Of a stretch of DNA of 64,000 nt, positions 37,740-47,420 are shown one piece after another. Origin of the DNA: Arenicella chitinivorans. Lineage in GTDB: Bacteria > Pseudomonadota > Gammaproteobacteria > Arenicellales > Arenicellaceae. Both the position numbers and the translations under genes were made by a program. The notes beneath the pieces are model-generated. The model worked only from the letters and a program-made list of their open reading frames with translations. It had not been told where the DNA came from and did no database searches. The stretch covers positions 1 to 64,000 of the forward strand of contig NZ_BMXA01000009.1 of assembly GCF_014651515.1 (NCBI RefSeq). Reading direction: 5' to 3'. Each line of letters opens with the position of its first letter. Within the stretch, counting starts at the first letter, position 1.

Positions 37740-38384
37740 ATGACCTTGACTAAAGAATTATTTTTTCCAACCCCGATTTACTTCATTGATGTCGAGGACG
37801 CAGAGGCGTTAAACGCATTTTTAAAGACGCGTATTTATAGTTGGCGTGAGCAGGATGCCACTGGTGTGCAGCGCTCCAATGTGCGTCAAGTTGGTGCGTG
37901 GCATAGTACCACGACGATGTCGTCGCGCCCGGAGTTTGCGTCGTTTGTGGATCTCGTGTCAGCGCAAGTTCAGCAGGTTTTTGGGGATCAATTGTACGCA
38001 GCAGATTCACATCCTTTTTGCTTGAACATGTGGGCAAATATTAATCCACGGCAAGGTTACAACCGAAGTCATGTGCACCCAGGATCATTATGGAGTGGTG
38101 TGTACTACGTGCAGGCACCAGAGAATTGTGGACAGCTTATTTTTCAGGATCCGCGTGCACAGGTTTCGGTGATGGCACCATCACTGAACGAGTCTCGTGA
38201 GCGTGGCGCGGAGCATTGGCCTGAGGTGTATCATCGAGCAGTGGAGGGCAGGTTGATTCTGTTCCCGTCATGGTTACGTCATGAAGTCGAACCCAATATG
38301 TCGCCATTAACTAGCCCAGACAGTGATCGAGTCAGCATTAGCTTCAATTACGGTCAGCAATTAGTGCGGAGCAAAGGTGGTTAA
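37740..38384 (+). CDS. Putative 2OG-Fe(II) oxygenase (TIGR02466-like)
   Basis: This 214-aa protein matches the pattern of the TIGR02466 / 2OG-FeII_Oxy_5 family. The N-terminus is LFFPTPIYFIDVED. The metal motif region is YNRSHVHPGSLWSGVYYVQ, and the distal histidine with the arginine for 2-oxoglutarate lies in LILFPSWLRHEVEPN and DRVSISFN. The family is often found with TPR, sulfotransferase and TonB-receptor genes; here it is a single gene next to a secreted protein and a DUF6807 gene. Its substrate is unknown. Confidence 0.82.
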   Translation: MTLTKELFFPTPIYFIDVEDAEALNAFLKTRIYSWREQDATGVQRSNVRQVGAWHSTTTMSSRPEFASFVDLVSAQVQQVFGDQLYAADSHPFCLNMWANINPRQGYNRSHVHPGSLWSGVYYVQAPENCGQLIFQDPRAQVSVMAPSLNESRERGAEHWPEVYHRAVEGRLILFPSWLRHEVEPNMSPLTSPDSDRVSISFNYGQQLVRSKGG

Positions 38385-38583
38385 TACACCGGCCACCACA
38401 CGTGATTTATCCAACTTGCGTGGCCAACCTCGTCACCGGCAGACACTAGTGTCTCCAAAACCTACAGATAGCACGAATTGGTTGCTTAGGCATACCGGTT
38501 ACAAACGCTCCATGTTACACATACAAAAGTTCAAAATGTCGTGACCACACTAGGATTACTGGGCATGATGAGCCAAGGTTGAG

Positions 38584-39645
38584 TCACCAGGGCATCCCGA
38601 CAAACTCCTCAAACCACGTGTTGATGGTTGCGTCGTCCAAAGTAAGACCACTGGTAATGATAAGCTGATTTCTAAACGTTCGTTGTTCAGACTTATTAAG
38701 TCTAAAGTTGAGGTTTTCTTTCCCTTCGGTGTAAACGCCACTGCCGAGGTTGTTAACCGCGAACAGTCCGTAGTCGCGAGCCATCCAATGTGGCGGATGA
38801 TTAATATTTTCTGGAGAATCAAAAATTAGAATGCTGATTGGTTCACGCTCTACGAAGCCGCTTAGCTTCATCCAGCTGGCACGTTTACCCCATACTTCCG
38901 GGTAACCCTCTAGCCCTCGACTGTTTAAATACCGTCCGCTGACCTGCGAATTATCAAGCAACGCTTCGTTGGTCTCTTTAAGGTTGAGGTCTAACAGTAT
39001 CGCTGGTTTGGCGCTGGCGATTTCGAGTTCTCGCGCAACGCGAATTGCAAACAATCCCTCTTTGGAATCATGGAATACAATATCTTGGTTGGACGCGGTT
39101 ACTGTCGTGGTATGCGTAAGGACACGGCGGTGTATATCGCCACTAAACTCATAGTGAGTTGTCTCTTCAAGCAGTACTTGGCCATTGTCATCAATCCAAT
39201 CTTTGGCAACCACCAGCGTGCCGACAGCGCCGGAGCTCGATTCCAGTACGGATTTATGCTTAATCTGACCATATCGAACACCGGGTTTAGGCGGCGTACG
39301 ACCGGCGTTCCAAAAATCAATTCCATTAACGTCACCATGATTGAACCAAATACCAAAATGGTGCGTGTGATCAATGCGTTCTCCGGCTCTGGGTGCGATC
39401 GGAAAGCCGCGCGTAATGGTTTGGCCACTGGCACTGAGTACAGGGAACAACACTGGTTTCTTAAGCTCAGTACCGTCGTACACATAAGAAGTAAAATAGG
39501 CCCCGTTTACGACCACATCCACCTTTTGCTCAGACTGATTGTGCGTGATCAGCACTTGCGCATTTAGCGGACCGCACAGGCCGCACAGAAATAGGGCGGT
39601 GAACATACCGCTAACACAAAATTTCAACCTGAGTATACGACTCAT
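38584..39645 (-). CDS. DUF6807 (PmoA-like) secreted protein
   Basis: This 353-aa protein has a signal peptide (LFLCGLCGPLNA-QV). The mature part has the hallmark DHTHHFGIWFNHGDVNG and IDFWN of the DUF6807 family, sometimes labelled 'PmoA' although unrelated to methane monooxygenase activity. Later FDSPENINHPPHWMARDYG and LNFRLNKSEQRTFRNQLII also fit. The conserved His cluster suggests metal or ligand binding. The family is common with sugar-degradation genes in Planctomycetes and Bacteroidetes. Here it stands alone, so no pathway is assigned. Confidence 0.78.
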   Translation of the reverse strand: MSRILRLKFCVSGMFTALFLCGLCGPLNAQVLITHNQSEQKVDVVVNGAYFTSYVYDGTELKKPVLFPVLSASGQTITRGFPIAPRAGERIDHTHHFGIWFNHGDVNGIDFWNAGRTPPKPGVRYGQIKHKSVLESSSGAVGTLVVAKDWIDDNGQVLLEETTHYEFSGDIHRRVLTHTTTVTASNQDIVFHDSKEGLFAIRVARELEIASAKPAILLDLNLKETNEALLDNSQVSGRYLNSRGLEGYPEVWGKRASWMKLSGFVEREPISILIFDSPENINHPPHWMARDYGLFAVNNLGSGVYTEGKENLNFRLNKSEQRTFRNQLIITSGLTLDDATINTWFEEFVGMPW

Positions 39646-39809
39646 AGCATAGGTCTTTCTAGACCTAACTTCGGCTTGCTAAATAGGGTAGTTCGACAGA
39701 CATCAGCGCAGACTGCATTTTAGAAAAACAGAGCACAAAGGCGTATGTTTGCACATTGCGGCCGGTAGCTCGATATTTCAGGTCTCGTGGTGCTCGTTCC
39801 ACCGCGCAC

Positions 39810-41045
39810 TTAAACGGTTGGATCGGACTCATAAAAGGTGACGATAATGCTCGCGTCTTCGCCGGGTTTTCCGAGCGTGTCTACCACGGCCACTTCACCA
39901 ACTTCACCGGCGCGGCCACCTCGCCCGCCCGCCGCTCCAGCGCCACCTTCGCCGTAGACAAGTGTGGATCCGGAGAGCGCGCCTTCGGTGTACAAATAGT
40001 TTGCACCACCAGCTCCGCCACCACCGCTGCCACCGCTACCAGCGCCACCGCCGCCGCCGGCTCCAAAAAAACCCGCACTTTGATGACCAGCGCCGCCGCC
40101 ACCGCCAGCACCGCCGGTATCAAATACAGATTCGGCACTCGTATTGCTTGCACCAAGTCCACCAACAGTGCCTTCTCCTGCATCACCGGTAAGCCCTGGG
40201 ACGTTGCCTGCGCCGCGTCCACCCAAGGAGTCTTGGGAGGTGTAAGGAAACCCTTCGTTGTAGACTACGTTGCCACCGGCACCACCAGAAAAGAAGTTCG
40301 GTTTACCATTCTCGCCCCCTCGATCAATCGATTCGTTATCGTAAGTGCCGCCTTGGCCACCTTTGCCGCCAGAAAAATTACCGCTCTCTCCGACGTAACC
40401 ACCGCCAGCGCCGCCACCGCCGCCTGCGACAACATAGGGTTCGGTATTTCGCCACACAGCAGCATAGCCGCCACCGCCACCTCCGGACGTGCCGCCGTAA
40501 TTAAATTCAGAAGGGTTTACGAAAACTGTTCCACCACCATCACCGCCGTCAAAATCCCCGCCAGGGGCAGTGTCACCGGGTTCGGTTGCAATTCCGCCGC
40601 CGCGACCAACTCGTGCAGTCAGCACGTCACTGTCGGAAAACTGTGAGCCGATATCATAGATCGCCCGAACTGCACCGCCGTAACCACCGGATGCGCCAGC
40701 GGCTAATTCAGAAGCCTCGGTTGTCAGAGATGGTGCGCCAGCACCACCGGCTCCGTTGGCGACAATTTCAATAAAATTGGCATTAGCAGGAATACAAATT
40801 TCTTGCGGTGTGTCGGCTGCTGCTGCCGGCGAATAGGTGTCAGCAGACGAGAGCTGCGTCGGACACTCGCCATCATCATCAAGAAGCAAGGAAATAACGG
40901 AAGGTAGGGCGTCGGTATTGGCTTGCGCTGACTTTACGAAAGTAACTGCACCGGAGCCGGTAACCACCACTTGCTTGAGAAACTTGCGCCGTTGGTCACG
41001 CTCAGATTCGCTTAACTCAATGTTATTGTCTTTTTTCTTGGTCAC
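39810..41045 (-). CDS. Tat-type exported glycine-rich protein
   Basis: This 411-aa protein has a twin-arginine-like signal (QRRKFLKQVVVTGSGAV, cleavage near SAQA). Right after it comes DALPSVISLLLDDDGE, a motif like the C-terminal LLLD motif of other secreted proteins in the window. Then follow a short Cys-containing linker and ~300 residues very rich in Gly (GGGGGAGGG blocks), with the start pattern IPANANFIEIVANGAGGAG seen in glycine-rich, phage-tail-like adhesive domains. A GTG start at 41045 is preferred, as AGGAG stands seven bases upstream; the frame open to 41090 has no site. It follows the cupin-type oxygenase gene by 58 bp on the same strand. Confidence 0.72.
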   Translation of the reverse strand: MTKKKDNNIELSESERDQRRKFLKQVVVTGSGAVTFVKSAQANTDALPSVISLLLDDDGECPTQLSSADTYSPAAAADTPQEICIPANANFIEIVANGAGGAGAPSLTTEASELAAGASGGYGGAVRAIYDIGSQFSDSDVLTARVGRGGGIATEPGDTAPGGDFDGGDGGGTVFVNPSEFNYGGTSGGGGGGYAAVWRNTEPYVVAGGGGGAGGGYVGESGNFSGGKGGQGGTYDNESIDRGGENGKPNFFSGGAGGNVVYNEGFPYTSQDSLGGRGAGNVPGLTGDAGEGTVGGLGASNTSAESVFDTGGAGGGGGAGHQSAGFFGAGGGGGAGSGGSGGGGAGGANYLYTEGALSGSTLVYGEGGAGAAGGRGGRAGEVGEVAVVDTLGKPGEDASIIVTFYESDPTV

Positions 41046-41103
41046 CGCAATTCTCCTGTTTGCTTGGGAGCATTCATGGGGGAGCTCCATTAACGTAAGT
41101 AGA

Positions 41104-41853
41104 TCAATCCATTCTAACGAAAAGGTCAGTAAATGGAATGCGACTTCGGTCCATTTTTTGTGCGTTTTTCAACGTATAGAAGGGAATACTGATCGAAATT
41201 CGGGGGCCAGAGACCTGAACCACTCTATGAAAGGTGCCGGGAGGCATGTACAACAGGCTGCCTTGTTTGAGCGTAAACTCAGATGCAACGCTCAAATATT
41301 CCTGCGTTTGCTCTTGGGTCATGGCACGCATGTGACTCGGAATCTCTTGTTTTGGTTCAAAAATTTGCCATACCGCGTCACCATGCGATTGCAACAAAAT
41401 TTTGTGCTGCGGCAGATCGCGGTGCACGTTATAGGAGTTTCCGCTCTCGTTGGTGGACACATACAGGTGGACATCTGCGTGCATGCTCTGGTCGCCGAAA
41501 AAATCTTCCAATTCGGTGCATAAGCGGGCGATTCCGGGCGTGATTTGCGACGAATTAGGCATCATGAAACTGAAACCATCACGGAGATCTTGAGTAAACG
41601 CGGCTTTTTTGAGTGCGGCCGGTGTCCAGGCACAATTCGAGTCTAAGTTCGGCGCGCGTGCGCCATCTTTGATTACTTGCACGAATTGGTTGGCATTGCA
41701 GCCATCGTTTAAGCGGCGTTCGATGTCGTCTGGGCTGACCAATCCGTCAAATTTAGTGGGCTCACCTTCAACAACCAGACATTTACCTTGGTCGAAATGC
41801 TGGCGAAACTCGGCCAGTGAAAGCGGCTGAAAGATTGCTTCAAACAATTGCAT
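41104..41853 (-). CDS. Cupin/JmjC-type 2OG oxygenase
   Basis: This 249-aa protein resembles the bacterial ribosomal oxygenase (RoxA/Cupin_4) and JmjC-like hydroxylase group. The metal motif HxD is seen in NSYNVHRDLPQHKILLQS, with Lys for 2-oxoglutarate nearby, and the distal His in LYMPPGTFHRVVQVSG. Members hydroxylate protein side chains. It lies just upstream of, and probably co-transcribed with, the Gly-rich exported protein, which is therefore a candidate substrate; this is inference. The ATG at 41853 is used; the frame also opens with a TTG at 41862, and neither has an ideal ribosome site. Confidence 0.78.
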   Translation of the reverse strand: MQLFEAIFQPLSLAEFRQHFDQGKCLVVEGEPTKFDGLVSPDDIERRLNDGCNANQFVQVIKDGARAPNLDSNCAWTPAALKKAAFTQDLRDGFSFMMPNSSQITPGIARLCTELEDFFGDQSMHADVHLYVSTNESGNSYNVHRDLPQHKILLQSHGDAVWQIFEPKQEIPSHMRAMTQEQTQEYLSVASEFTLKQGSLLYMPPGTFHRVVQVSGPRISISIPFYTLKNAQKMDRSRIPFTDLFVRMD

Positions 41854-42052
41854 AACGTACAACGTTCCTAGCGACGTAACTCATGAAACGCTAAGCATAC
41901 TCAATTGCGATCTCGAACACACCACGGGATTCCCCGATTCTTGGCGAAACATATCGTTTTGTATTCTTGCTAAGAATCCAGATTAATTTGAGCTGGATCA
42001 AGGTGGTGGCAATTCGTTTTGGTATGGTGTTAGCCCATATTCGAGGTTTGCT

Positions 42053-43474
42053 ATGACACAACTTACACATTCACACTTAGGTAAAATCACCTTTCTTGGC
42101 GCAGCCCTTGAAGTTACCGGCTCTTGCCATCTTTTAGAGGTTAATGATCTGCGCATTTTGCTGGATTGCGGAATGCACCAGGGCGGCTCGGCATTTCGTC
42201 GCAACAGTGGTGAATTTGACTTCGATCCGTCCAGTATCGATATGGTGGTGCTGTCGCACGCACATTTGGATCATTCCGGCGCACTACCGTTATTGGTAGC
42301 GCAGGGGTTCAGCGGACCAATTTTCTGTACCGAAGGTACCAGCAAACTGTTGCCCATTTTGCTCGAAGATGCCTTTCATTTGTATGAACGGGATGTGTTT
42401 CATCGCAACACACGCCTAAAGCGTGCTGGAAAACAAATGCTGGAATTGCAATACCATCTCAGTGACGTCGAGCAGGTACTATCCTTAGTGAAAACCAGTC
42501 GGTATCAACAGCCAGTTCAAATTGGTGATGGGACTCAGCTGCAGTTTTACGATGCGGGCCACATTCTTGGGTCATCTATCGTTGAGCTATTCGTCACGCA
42601 GGGAGAGGTTAGCAAGACTCTGGTGTTCTCCGGTGACCTAGGTAACCCCGACACATCGTTGATGTATGATCCCGTCAAACTCAAGCAGGCCGATATTGTG
42701 TTGATGGAGTCGACCTATGGGGATCGAAATCATCGAAGTCACACAGCAACGTTGGCCGAGTTTGAGGGGATTATCGAGGCAGCGGGCTGCGAAGACGGCA
42801 ATATTCTGATCCCAGCGTTTGCGGTCGGCCGTACCCAGGAGCTATTGTTTGCCCTAGGTTGCCTTTACCAAGAAGGCAAATTAGACGGTTGGCAGGTATT
42901 TTTGGATAGCCCTATGGCGAAAGCCGTCACCGATGTCTACAACCAGTGCTTATCACGATTGGATCGCAAAGATACAGCCGTGATGCGGCAGTACGGTAGT
43001 TTGTCGCTCCAAGCGTTTCTGCCGTGTTTAACCGTGTCTGAATCGGTAGAGGACTCTATCCTGATCAACGACAGGAAGTCTAAGGCAATCATCATTGCCG
43101 GTAGCGGGATGTGTACCGGAGGACGAATACGGCATCACTTTAAACAGCGCATTTGGCGGCAAAATACGCATATTATTTTTGTTGGCTTCCAAGCCGCTGG
43201 CACGATTGGACGAAAGTTAGTTGAGGGCGAAAAACGGATGAAGTTTTTTGGCGAGGAGATGGTAATCAATGCACAGGTACACACAGTCGGAGGTTTCTCG
43301 GCACACGCGGGCCAGGATGAGTTAGTCGAATGGGCGAATGCGTTTACAGGGAAACCAAAGTTTTGCCTCGTCCACGGCGAGCAAAAAGCCGTTGTGGCGC
43401 TCAGGGATGCGTTGCTAACTCGCGCCGATATCGATGCAGAGATCGCCGTGAAAGGCGCGAGTGTCTACTTTTGA
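42053..43474 (+). CDS. Metallo-beta-lactamase/beta-CASP ribonuclease-like protein
   Basis: This 473-aa protein of the MBL-fold, beta-CASP, RMMBL architecture (Ysh1/CPSF73-like COG1236) has Zn motif 2 HAHLDHSG (about residues 70-77). Motif 3 lies in the DAGHILGSS region and motif 4 is FSGDLGNPD. The beta-CASP segment is IPAFAVGRTQELLFAL and GSGMCTGGRIRHHF. The RMMBL end is VGGFSAHAGQDELVEWA with LVHGEQKA. Such proteins act as RNA endo- or exonucleases in bacteria and archaea. It is complete and stands alone. Confidence 0.9.
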   Translation: MTQLTHSHLGKITFLGAALEVTGSCHLLEVNDLRILLDCGMHQGGSAFRRNSGEFDFDPSSIDMVVLSHAHLDHSGALPLLVAQGFSGPIFCTEGTSKLLPILLEDAFHLYERDVFHRNTRLKRAGKQMLELQYHLSDVEQVLSLVKTSRYQQPVQIGDGTQLQFYDAGHILGSSIVELFVTQGEVSKTLVFSGDLGNPDTSLMYDPVKLKQADIVLMESTYGDRNHRSHTATLAEFEGIIEAAGCEDGNILIPAFAVGRTQELLFALGCLYQEGKLDGWQVFLDSPMAKAVTDVYNQCLSRLDRKDTAVMRQYGSLSLQAFLPCLTVSESVEDSILINDRKSKAIIIAGSGMCTGGRIRHHFKQRIWRQNTHIIFVGFQAAGTIGRKLVEGEKRMKFFGEEMVINAQVHTVGGFSAHAGQDELVEWANAFTGKPKFCLVHGEQKAVVALRDALLTRADIDAEIAVKGASVYF

Positions 43475-43513
43475 CGTGACTGGTTTAGCAACTTATTTAA
43501 AACGTATTTTGCT

Positions 43514-44827
43514 TCAAGCCAGCGACGCAATTTGTGCCAAAGCCTGATCAATCTCGGTCTCATTATTCAACAGGCTCGGGGCAAATCGGGCATAGCTTTG
43601 TCGATAGGGCGTACTGCTCATGATGATGCCTTTGCGATGCATTTGTTTGACTACCGCTTCCGGCGCAAGCCCCTCCACATCGAAGCAGACGAGACCGGAC
43701 GACAATTCTGACGACATCGGCGTGTAAAGCTTGACGTGCGGCATGTTTGCTAACCCCTCCTTGGTCTGACTATTTAATTGGTGAATGCGCCGTTGAACAT
43801 GGGCTTTGCCAAGCTGCAAATGCAAGTTAAACGCGGCTGGTAGTGCCCACCGATGTTCAAACGAGTGAAACCCGCCCGGTGACATATGTTCACCGATGGC
43901 CACTTGATCTAACGTGGAGTTACCTAACCACACATCGTAAGACCGACTGAAGCTGGGAATTACTGCTTCTGAACGGGCCCAAGCTTTGTCGTTCCCCCAA
44001 ACCAAGCCGGTACCGCGTGGTCCAAATATCCATTTGTGTGTGCCTGCGATAAAGAAATCGCAGCCGAGCTCACTGATGTCTTGGTCTTCAATTCCGAAAC
44101 CGTGCACGCCATCCACGCAAAACAAAATTTGGTCTTGCGCTGCACGTTTTGCGTTTAGCTTTTGAATGACGTCCGCCATGGCGCGAATCGGTAGTTTCAC
44201 GCCCGTGGAAGAGTGTACCCAGGTGACGGCAACCACGCTGGTTTTAGCAGAGATGCCTTGTCTTAGCCGTGTCAATATCGTGTCGAGATCAGCCTGTGAT
44301 GGCGCATCGTATAAACTAATTTGACGGACGTTTGCGCCGGTGCGAGCGGCGCGGTGCGCCAACGACATGTCGGTGGAGTAATGGTCGTGTGTTGTCTGTA
44401 CAATTTCTTGCCCTGGCGCAAGCTTAAGCCCGCTATAAACCATTGCTAAGCCCATTGTGGTGCTGTCGGTCAGAGCAATTTGTGACCCAGTGCCCCCCAT
44501 GTAGCGGGCAGCGGCGTCGGCGATTTCGGCGTCGATCGTTTGATAATGCGCGTGCCAATAATCTGCTGGATTGTTATCAAATTCTCGTCGATGGTGTTCA
44601 ATCGCAGCCGTTACTGGACGTGGATGCGATGCCAGTAAAAAGGTTGCAAGTTGAATGTAGTCACGTGTCAGCGGAAAGAGGTCCCGTAAAGCACTCCAGT
44701 CTGCCGGATCGATCGGGTCGGAAGCATCTAAGTGTCCGCTGCCAGCATCGCCAGCGTGTGCCGAACCAGCAGCTAGGGTGGCACCAAAGGCCACGCCTGA
44801 GATGCCTAAGAATTTGCGTCGTTGCAT
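43514..44827 (-). CDS. Tat-exported class V aminotransferase-fold protein
   Basis: This 437-aa PLP enzyme is of aminotransferase class V, similar to isopenicillin N epimerase and cysteine desulfurase-like proteins. It has a twin-arginine signal (MQRRKFLGISGVAFGATLAAG, cleavage near SAHA). The PLP lysine lies in FIAGTHKWIFGPRGTGLVW (about residue 264) and the cofactor aspartate in ILFCVDGVHGFG. AGGAG stands six bases before the ATG. Export of a PLP enzyme via Tat fits, as the cofactor is loaded before transport. The reaction cannot be inferred. Confidence 0.85.
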   Translation of the reverse strand: MQRRKFLGISGVAFGATLAAGSAHAGDAGSGHLDASDPIDPADWSALRDLFPLTRDYIQLATFLLASHPRPVTAAIEHHRREFDNNPADYWHAHYQTIDAEIADAAARYMGGTGSQIALTDSTTMGLAMVYSGLKLAPGQEIVQTTHDHYSTDMSLAHRAARTGANVRQISLYDAPSQADLDTILTRLRQGISAKTSVVAVTWVHSSTGVKLPIRAMADVIQKLNAKRAAQDQILFCVDGVHGFGIEDQDISELGCDFFIAGTHKWIFGPRGTGLVWGNDKAWARSEAVIPSFSRSYDVWLGNSTLDQVAIGEHMSPGGFHSFEHRWALPAAFNLHLQLGKAHVQRRIHQLNSQTKEGLANMPHVKLYTPMSSELSSGLVCFDVEGLAPEAVVKQMHRKGIIMSSTPYRQSYARFAPSLLNNETEIDQALAQIASLA

Positions 44828-44900
44828 GGTTTCTCCTCGCTTACACAGTGTCGTTTGTTTGACAATAGACTATTAAAAGCGAGAGGTAAAGCAGACTATG

Positions 44901-45662
44901 CTATGGCGCGACAAGACGACGTAGTTTGCGGCTCGGAACCAATCGCCATTCCCAAGCTGGCTTGGTTGGCACCTGCATACTCTCAGTCAGCATGATAAAA
45001 GTGAGTAGCAGCATCACTGGCTGATGTGCCACCACAAAGACCGTTGACAGCAGCATGAGTGCCCAACATGAGCCGACACACCAGAAACCATGCCAAAGAC
45101 CAAAGCGCACAGCATCAAGATAGCTTCCAATCCCGTACGCGCGCAGCGCTGGATGCAGATGGTTGCGATTCAAGCACTGTTGCTTAGACGGTGAACATTG
45201 CCATACTAGGGCAAGCGTCAGTACAAGCATGATCAGCCCGGCTGGTGTGTCACTGAACGCCTGTCTAAGCGCCCGTGCGCCGAACAACAACAACGTGCCA
45301 GCGAGTATCCAGAGGTAAAGATATGTCATTAAAAACAAGGCTATCAGCGCAGCACGTTTATTGCGGAAACTTCGCTGTGCAAGGTGTGTGAGCGGGGCGA
45401 TTAAGGTGGGGAACATCATTGCGACAATCATAATTGCCCAACCAAACATGCTTGCACCGGTGAGCAGCGTCAGTGGCGACGTAAAACCAGACTGCGCGAT
45501 CAAAACACCATTAATACACATCGCACCGGCGAGTGATTCGGTGGCGCCTGTAAATTCGACCGGATCGGTTCGTGACCATAGGGTCAAATATACCCAAGCT
45601 ACCGCACTCAAGCACAACACGCCGCAGCTAATGCGGCGGCGTGTCTGGATGACATCAGTCAT
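44901..45662 (-). CDS. DUF2182 membrane protein
   Basis: This 253-aa integral membrane protein is of the DUF2182 family (predicted metal-binding, COG5486). About six helices carry the family motifs MMFPTLIAPLTHL, CSPSKQQCLNRNH, and GLWHGFWCVGSCWALML. The conserved Cys and His suggest copper or other metal handling. Its start overlaps the stop of the tyrosinase gene by 4 bp (ATGA), so it is co-translated with that copper enzyme. A role in copper delivery or membrane association of the tyrosinase is the simplest hypothesis. Confidence 0.85.
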   Translation of the reverse strand: MTDVIQTRRRISCGVLCLSAVAWVYLTLWSRTDPVEFTGATESLAGAMCINGVLIAQSGFTSPLTLLTGASMFGWAIMIVAMMFPTLIAPLTHLAQRSFRNKRAALIALFLMTYLYLWILAGTLLLFGARALRQAFSDTPAGLIMLVLTLALVWQCSPSKQQCLNRNHLHPALRAYGIGSYLDAVRFGLWHGFWCVGSCWALMLLSTVFVVAHQPVMLLLTFIMLTESMQVPTKPAWEWRLVPSRKLRRLVAP

Positions 45663-47194
45663 GAGCTGCTTTCGCGGTATACACCAATCCGACCAACGCT
45701 AATTTCTTCGCCGTTTGTAATCGACTTATCGGGTTGAATACGAACATCCAGTGAATCGGCGCCGAGACCTTGCTCAAGATGCAGCGCATCGATTATCTCA
45801 GTAATATCCAACTCTAGGTCCAGTCCAGAGCCGCCGTGTTCGCCTTCTTTGAGGCTTGCTCGTCGTAATCCAAACAAGGCGATACTGCCTGCCAACTTGC
45901 CGTTGACATAGACTATAAGTTTATTCGCATCGCGCTTGCCACGAACATTTTCCAGTTGTAAATAGGTGCGATCTGGAGCTTGATCAACCGCGGCGCTCGC
46001 TAGGGTTTTCAGCAGTGTATTTTTGACGGCGGGATTGAGCTTGACCGCGGCTCGAACACCAGCGCTGCCAATGGTAAGCGTGTGGTCGTGCGCGCCAAGT
46101 AGTTCTGAGTCAGGTTTGTTGGTATCAGATGCCATTGTTGTTACCTCTGCGTGGTTAATACCAAATCTGGCAAGCCGTTTTTGCACGGGTGACAGCACGT
46201 CGGTCGTGTCGATATCGGCGCTGAGTCCTTCGTAAGTATAGTCAACCTTACTCATGGCATCGACTTCCTGCGGCGTAAATACCCAAGCGGTTGAACCCGG
46301 TTTGGGCATGACGAATTCTCGATTACCGGTCGCGGCAGGGCCCTTAAGCCATCTCGCAGATGTTGGGTTTTTATTGCCGTTTGCATTCCAAACAGCCCAT
46401 AGGCGATCAATATTGCAATGATGCAGGTAAAAAATCGGGTCTAAGGCTGCCAGGCCTGGATCAGACATCAGGCCCCCAATACCATTCCCTGGTGCATCTC
46501 CACCAACGTCAACATGCACTTGATTGTGCGGATTGTTTTCCAGATTACCGGATTGGCCACCACCATGCCAGAAATCGGTCTCTGGGCCACCAAAGCCGGG
46601 GCGTGGTGTGTTTGGGCTGCTGCCGGTGTAGACATCATTCGTTAGACAATCCTGATTAACAGGCGGAATCTCGACGTAAATATTTCCGTCGCTCTTTGGG
46701 CCGAAACGTGCAGTAACAAAAAGAGGGTTATCTTCGCCATCCGGTAACGTCTGTTCAGTAAACGCAGGCGGAATGTGATACTCATTTCCAGGCCCCAGGT
46801 AATTCCAATAGGGCAGCGACCAAGATTGCGGTCCGCCAAGACTTACAATCGCCTCACGCAACTGCAATTCAAGTGCAATGAGATACCCTCGGTGCCAAGG
46901 CAAAAAATACCATGATTGATGCTGACATTGGTTCCAGTATTGTTTTAATACATCGCTTGAGGGCAGCGGTGATGTCGGTACGCTAGGCGCAGGTGGGATG
47001 TAAGCCCAACCTGGGTAGCCGGACTCTGTTCCGGACACATATTCGCCATGAATGGCGGCAAAAAACCACCAGCTGTTTGGGTCGTCTAGCGTGCGGGATT
47101 GCATAACCCCCACACCTTTTGCGTACCAATATAAATCTTGATTATCGAAAGTACCGTTGGAATTCCACGCGTTAGAACGAGTGTACGCTGTCAT
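45659..47194 (-). CDS. Tyrosinase/polyphenol oxidase family protein
   Basis: This 511-aa type-3 copper enzyme oxidises phenols or catechols to quinones. CuA ligands are His49 (AAIHGEY), His92 and His101 (CQHQSWYFLPWHRGYL). CuB ligands are His223 and His227 (NPHNQVHVDVGG), and His258 or His259 in DPIFYLHHCNIDRLWAVW. Cys90-x-His92 has the spacing of the thioether Cys-His pair of fungal tyrosinases. After the catalytic domain comes a plant-PPO-like linker (KVDYTYEGL, cf. the KVDYxY motif) and a beta-rich C-terminal domain ending SVGRIGVYRE. No signal peptide is seen. A strong ribosome site (AGGAAGGA) precedes the ATG. It is the first gene of an operon with DUF2182. Confidence 0.92.
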   Translation of the reverse strand: MTAYTRSNAWNSNGTFDNQDLYWYAKGVGVMQSRTLDDPNSWWFFAAIHGEYVSGTESGYPGWAYIPPAPSVPTSPLPSSDVLKQYWNQCQHQSWYFLPWHRGYLIALELQLREAIVSLGGPQSWSLPYWNYLGPGNEYHIPPAFTEQTLPDGEDNPLFVTARFGPKSDGNIYVEIPPVNQDCLTNDVYTGSSPNTPRPGFGGPETDFWHGGGQSGNLENNPHNQVHVDVGGDAPGNGIGGLMSDPGLAALDPIFYLHHCNIDRLWAVWNANGNKNPTSARWLKGPAATGNREFVMPKPGSTAWVFTPQEVDAMSKVDYTYEGLSADIDTTDVLSPVQKRLARFGINHAEVTTMASDTNKPDSELLGAHDHTLTIGSAGVRAAVKLNPAVKNTLLKTLASAAVDQAPDRTYLQLENVRGKRDANKLIVYVNGKLAGSIALFGLRRASLKEGEHGGSGLDLELDITEIIDALHLEQGLGADSLDVRIQPDKSITNGEEISVGRIGVYRESSS

Positions 47195-47420
47195 TGTTTA
47201 TCCTTCCTGCTTCCTAGCAATTGAGTTCAGTTTGAGAGGGATGACTCGCTGGACATGCGATACGTAAAAACAAGTCGTCGTGCCTAGTGCTGGATCGGAA
47301 TCCATCCGTATCCCCCCGAATACCAATGCGACATCAAATTCAGATGCCGCCAATCCACAATAGGTCATAGTCGGCTCACGCCTCAATTGGACTAATGTCT
47401 AATTTTCCAGTGCAATAAAA

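Noticed and set aside
38584-39645. Methane monooxygenase subunit PmoA
   Set aside because: The protein is secreted and shows DUF6807 motifs (DHTHHFGIWF); the PmoA name in this family is historical and no other pmo genes are present.
39756-40646. Plus-strand 296-codon frame rich in Ala/Thr/Ser
   Set aside because: It is antisense to the GGN-rich codons of the glycine-rich exported protein and has no domain or ribosome site.
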